64,000 nucleotides of DNA from Deltaproteobacteria bacterium. Lineage in GTDB: Bacteria > Desulfobacterota > Desulfuromonadia > Geobacterales > Pseudopelobacteraceae. A program made the translations under genes and the position numbers. The notes under the pieces are model-generated. The model made no database searches and was not told the DNA's origin. It saw only the letters and a program-made list of their open reading frames with translations. Position 1 is the first letter of the stretch. Each line of letters opens with the position of its first letter. Below are positions 63,827-64,000 of the stretch, one piece after another. The DNA lies in assembly GCA_021850095.1 (NCBI GenBank), contig JAJZRX010000001.1:1-64000 (forward strand). Direction: 5' to 3'.

Positions 63827-64000
63827 GAGTAGTGCCCCCAGATGCCGAGCCCGATCCAGAGCAGCAGACCGGCGATAAAACAGGCCAAAAACAGCGGTCG
63901 TTTGAGCGGATGCCGCTGCCGGCCCCGGTCGATGAACGGCAGCAGCGCCAGGAAGGTCATGGCGGCCCCCTGCAGCGACAGGCCGATCAGCTCGTTCGGG
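63823..64000 (-). CDS. Cytochrome b, C-terminal part, cut by the window edge
   Basis: Fifty-eight residues are visible, ending G-I-W-G-H-Y-S. They hold P-N-E-L-I-G-L-S-L-Q-G, L-L-P-F-I-D-R, R-H-P-L-K-R-P and a last membrane helix, matching the C-terminal half of cytochrome b / subunit IV of bc1 and b6f-type complexes. The gene continues past base 64000. Its stop overlaps the pentaheme gene by four bases. Confidence 0.8.
   Translation of the reverse strand, partial: PNELIGLSLQGAAMTFLALLPFIDRGRQRHPLKRPLFLACFIAGLLLWIGLGIWGHYS

Overview
The window looks like chromosome of a Geobacter-type bacterium (Desulfuromonadia/Geobacterales, formerly Deltaproteobacteria). The main signs are several multiheme c-type cytochromes, a GEMM-I cyclic-dinucleotide riboswitch in front of one of them, a fused ArsR-methyltransferase next to ahcY, RNase Y and RNase J together, a DksA-type protein, NtrC-type sigma-54 regulation and moderately high G+C. 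The genus is an inference. No rRNA, CRISPR array, prophage or secondary-metabolite cluster is visible. One frameshifted insertion sequence is present.

Layout. 1-5.3 kb: the end of a YdbH-like AsmA protein, a YdbL-like lipoprotein and a Tat-exported carotenoid-oxygenase-family lipoprotein. 5.3-10.6 kb: a membrane diguanylate cyclase, a lactate-permease-family transporter, a Skp/OmpH chaperone and an acyl-ACP thioesterase operon. 10.7-12.7 kb: an ISAs1-type element whose transposase carries an N-terminal DruA (DUF4338) domain and is split by a frameshift. 12.7-15.8 kb: a YkgJ/AAA-ATPase gene pair and a large lipoprotein. 15.8-19.7 kb: ahcY, with a SahR-like regulator and a Schlafen/AlbA-type protein. 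19.7-23.5 kb: a PEP-CTERM protein with a sigma-54-like promoter, an acyl-CoA ligase and a nitronate monooxygenase. 23.6-29.2 kb: dksA, a GAF histidine kinase with a cysteine cluster, tRNA-Ala(CGC) and smc. 29.2-31 kb: DUF937-OmpA and DUF3597 genes. 31.5-38.2 kb: a housekeeping run of roadblock protein, ftsY, zapB, zapA, a candidate 6S RNA, fau, rny, a YmdB-type phosphodiesterase and tyrS. 38.2-41.6 kb: a tight five-gene operon with rnj and plsC. 42-44.3 kb: riboswitch, terminator and a cytochrome with ten heme motifs. 44.4-49.8 kb: RlmI-like methyltransferase, diheme lipoprotein, TatD, glycosyltransferase, cardiolipin synthase and FAH-family hydrolase. 49.9-57.6 kb: a signalling block (PP2C phosphatase, a protein with a degenerate GGDEF-like end, Ser/Thr kinase, FHA protein, an NtrC-type regulator without its phosphoacceptor Asp, and a small histidine kinase). 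57.7-62.9 kb: RlpA, an SDR, an 804-residue Cys-rich protein of unknown function and a ferritin-like protein. 63-64 kb: a pentaheme cytochrome coupled to the C-terminus of a cytochrome b.

How the genes work together. The riboswitch and cytochromes tie respiration to dinucleotide signalling. The kinase-phosphatase-FHA block looks like a self-contained Ser/Thr phosphorylation module. The ahcY region looks like local control of S-adenosylhomocysteine recycling. The most novel candidates are the duplicated Cys/Trp-rich protein at 59.3-61.7 kb, the phospho-signalling block, the DruA-transposase fusion, and the riboswitch bearing the adenine that marks cGAMP specificity.
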